From positions 1-16,084 of the forward strand of contig DAOVBC010000012.1 of the NCBI GenBank assembly GCA_030670715.1: a stretch of 16,084 nt of DNA, read 5' to 3'. This document shows, piece by piece, positions 15,508 to 16,084 of this stretch (positions within the stretch are counted from its first letter, which is position 1; each line of letters opens with the position of its first letter). A program made the translations under genes and the position numbers. The notes under the pieces were generated by a model, which was not told the origin of the DNA, did no database searches, and saw only the letters and a list, made by a program, of their open reading frames with translations. This DNA is from Deltaproteobacteria bacterium. GTDB taxonomy: Bacteria > Desulfobacterota > Desulfobacteria > Desulfobacterales > SG8-13.

Positions 15508-15586
15508 GTGGTCCCATATGGGGGATGAATGGCACGCTATTATTGAACGTAACCAGCCTTTGGCCCCATTCCCCATATGGGACCAC
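15508..15586. repeat. 16-bp perfect inverted repeat with palindromic arms, upstream of purM
   Basis: GTGGTCCCATATGGGG (15508-15523) recurs as its exact reverse complement at 15571-15586, 47 nt apart. Each arm also contains the 10-bp palindrome CCCATATGGG. The arms can therefore pair with each other, fold individually, or act as two dyad binding sites. They lie about 160-240 bp upstream of the purM start on its coding strand. No transposase or known operator was recognised. Confidence 0.75.
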
Positions 15587-15859
15587 GCAACCTGCAGTAT
15601 TAATTCATATCGGGCTGATACGCACAAATAAAATATAAATCGATGCGAAATCCCGCCTTGCGGGGTAAGAAAATGGCCTGGGCGGCCCGGTTCACACCTT
15701 CGATTGGGCTCAACGCTTCGCTATTCAATGCTGCAGCTTAAAAAAGCTGTGCGAAACTTGTGTGATAAATAATTCAAATTCATCATAAAGGGCTGATCAA
15801 TACAGAACCACTTAAATAATATCAAGTATTTTTTCTTCAGACAAGGCGGCTATTGAAGC

Positions 15860-15897
15860 TTGGTCGGTGAGCCCGATTAACAGACTCAACCGACCAA
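15860..15897. repeat. 9-bp inverted repeat downstream of the ZraP-like gene
   Basis: TTGGTCGGT (15860-15868) and ACCGACCAA (15889-15897) pair perfectly across 20 nt. The right arm is shared with the tandem 9-bp repeat. As a transcript from the ZraP-like gene this could form a hairpin about 30 nt after its stop, but no T tract follows. Confidence 0.45.
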
Positions 15898-15917
15898 ACC
15901 GACTCAACGGACGTAAC
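15873..15917. repeat. Five degenerate 9-bp tandem units
   Basis: Consecutive 9-mers CCGATTAAC, AGACTCAAC, CGACCAAAC, CGACTCAAC and GGACGTAAC fill 15873-15917, all ending in AAC. The array sits 8 bp from the stop of the ZraP-like gene and is not in that gene's reading frame. It looks like a minisatellite-type remnant, comparable in style to the 8-bp units beside nagZ and tsaD. Confidence 0.5.
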
Positions 15918-15925
15918 CCCTTCTA

Positions 15926-16084
15926 TTATTCCCAGCAGGGCCCACCGCCATATCCTGAACCAGAACCCATACCCCGGCCGTAACCCATGCCGCCACTGCC
16001 CATCATATATCCGCGTCCGGCATTTGGATTGATTTTTCTCATTTTAATCATGTGATCCACGCGTTTCTGATCAAGCTGAGTTTC
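15926..16084 (-). CDS. C-terminal end of a ZraP/Spy/CpxP-like periplasmic protein, truncated by window edge
   Basis: The minus-strand frame is open from 16084 to TAA at 15926 and gives 52 residues; the N-terminus lies outside. The visible part starts with a helical, charged segment (ETQLDQKRVDHMIKMRK), continues NPNAGRG, and ends in a Gly/Met/Tyr/Ser-rich tail closing with GPCWE. This tail style, following a helix with KMRK, is characteristic of Spy/CpxP/ZraP-family periplasmic proteins in Desulfobacterota, which act as chaperones or metal-binding stress proteins. Met, Cys and Gly could bind metal; Zn or Cu binding is inferred. The family call rests on the C-terminus only, so it is moderate. 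A second in-frame stop (TAG) follows the TAA directly. Confidence 0.6.
   Translation of the reverse strand, partial: ETQLDQKRVDHMIKMRKINPNAGRGYMMGSGGMGYGRGMGSGSGYGGGPCWE

Larger units (their letters stand above)
15347..15925. other. Intergenic region rich in inverted repeats between purM and a ZraP-like gene
   Basis: No gene is supported in these 579 bp. Besides the separately listed repeats, it holds two short hairpins: CCCGC-CTT-GCGGG (15652-15664) and CAGCTT-AAAA-AAGCTG (15734-15749). Short open frames here (for example 15364-15627 on the minus strand) have biased, repeat-derived composition and no ribosome binding sites. The purM promoter must lie here, but no convincing box pair was found. 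Confidence 0.6.

Noticed and set aside
15508..15586. CRISPR-like repeats
   Set aside because: There are only two copies and they are inverted relative to each other, without regular spacers or cas genes.
15364..15627. Minus-strand ORF of 87 codons upstream of purM
   Set aside because: It spans the inverted repeat, lacks a ribosome binding site and shows no protein-like pattern.
15652..15664. Intrinsic terminator for the ZraP-like gene
   Set aside because: The stem is only 5 bp, lies about 260 nt from the stop, and has only a short, interrupted T stretch.

Overview
The window looks like chromosomal DNA of a Gram-negative, sulfate-reducer-like bacterium, probably a member of the Desulfobacterota (former Deltaproteobacteria). 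The grounds are two lipobox lipoproteins, a sigma-32-type heat-shock factor with an intact RpoH box, a ZraP/Spy-like periplasmic protein with a Gly/Met-rich tail ending in Pro-Cys-Trp-Glu, and GC content that looks near 50%. The phylum is inferred from style and gene content, not proven. Nothing indicates a plasmid, phage, insertion sequence or CRISPR array.

Layout, left to right. (1) A 23S rRNA/tRNA m5U methyltransferase of the RlmD/TrmA type on the minus strand, with its C-terminus cut by the left edge. (2) A divergent, compact three-gene plus-strand unit (1382-6566): an alpha/beta hydrolase, a membrane-anchored SPFH/Band-7 protein, and a 1134-residue protein with two AAA+ modules followed by a Lon-type (S16) serine-lysine protease domain and a C-terminal extension. 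(3) A minus-strand operon read from 11310 down to 6568: rpoH-like sigma factor, TPR lipoprotein, LolA/LolB-like (DUF4292-type) lipoprotein, cinA. Junctions overlap by 1 or 4 nt or leave a 2-nt gap. (4) A divergent tRNA-Arg(TCT), then nagZ on the plus strand. (5) A minus-strand group purM, a 36-codon small ORF, and tsaD. (6) A roughly 580-bp intergenic stretch rich in inverted repeats. (7) The C-terminal end of a ZraP/Spy-like protein, cut by the right edge.

The most notable item is the SPFH + (AAA)2-Lon pair. SPFH proteins are known partners of membrane AAA proteases (HflK/HflC with FtsH, prohibitins with m-AAA). Here the partner encoded 10 nt downstream is instead a Lon-type protease. Its second ATPase module reads like the classical Cdc48/FtsH clade rather than the Lon/Clp clade, and a second, divergent AAA+ module lies in front of it. 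This suggests an analogue of the HflKC-FtsH system built from different parts.

Among non-coding structures, the convergent nagZ and tsaD genes both end in the identical 11 nt ATTTAGGAATT. These are the outer tips of a 228-bp inverted-repeat element made of degenerate 8-bp units, so the element supplies both stop codons. Upstream of purM lies a 16-bp perfect inverted repeat whose arms each contain a 10-bp palindrome. Next to the ZraP-like gene there are five degenerate 9-bp tandem units.
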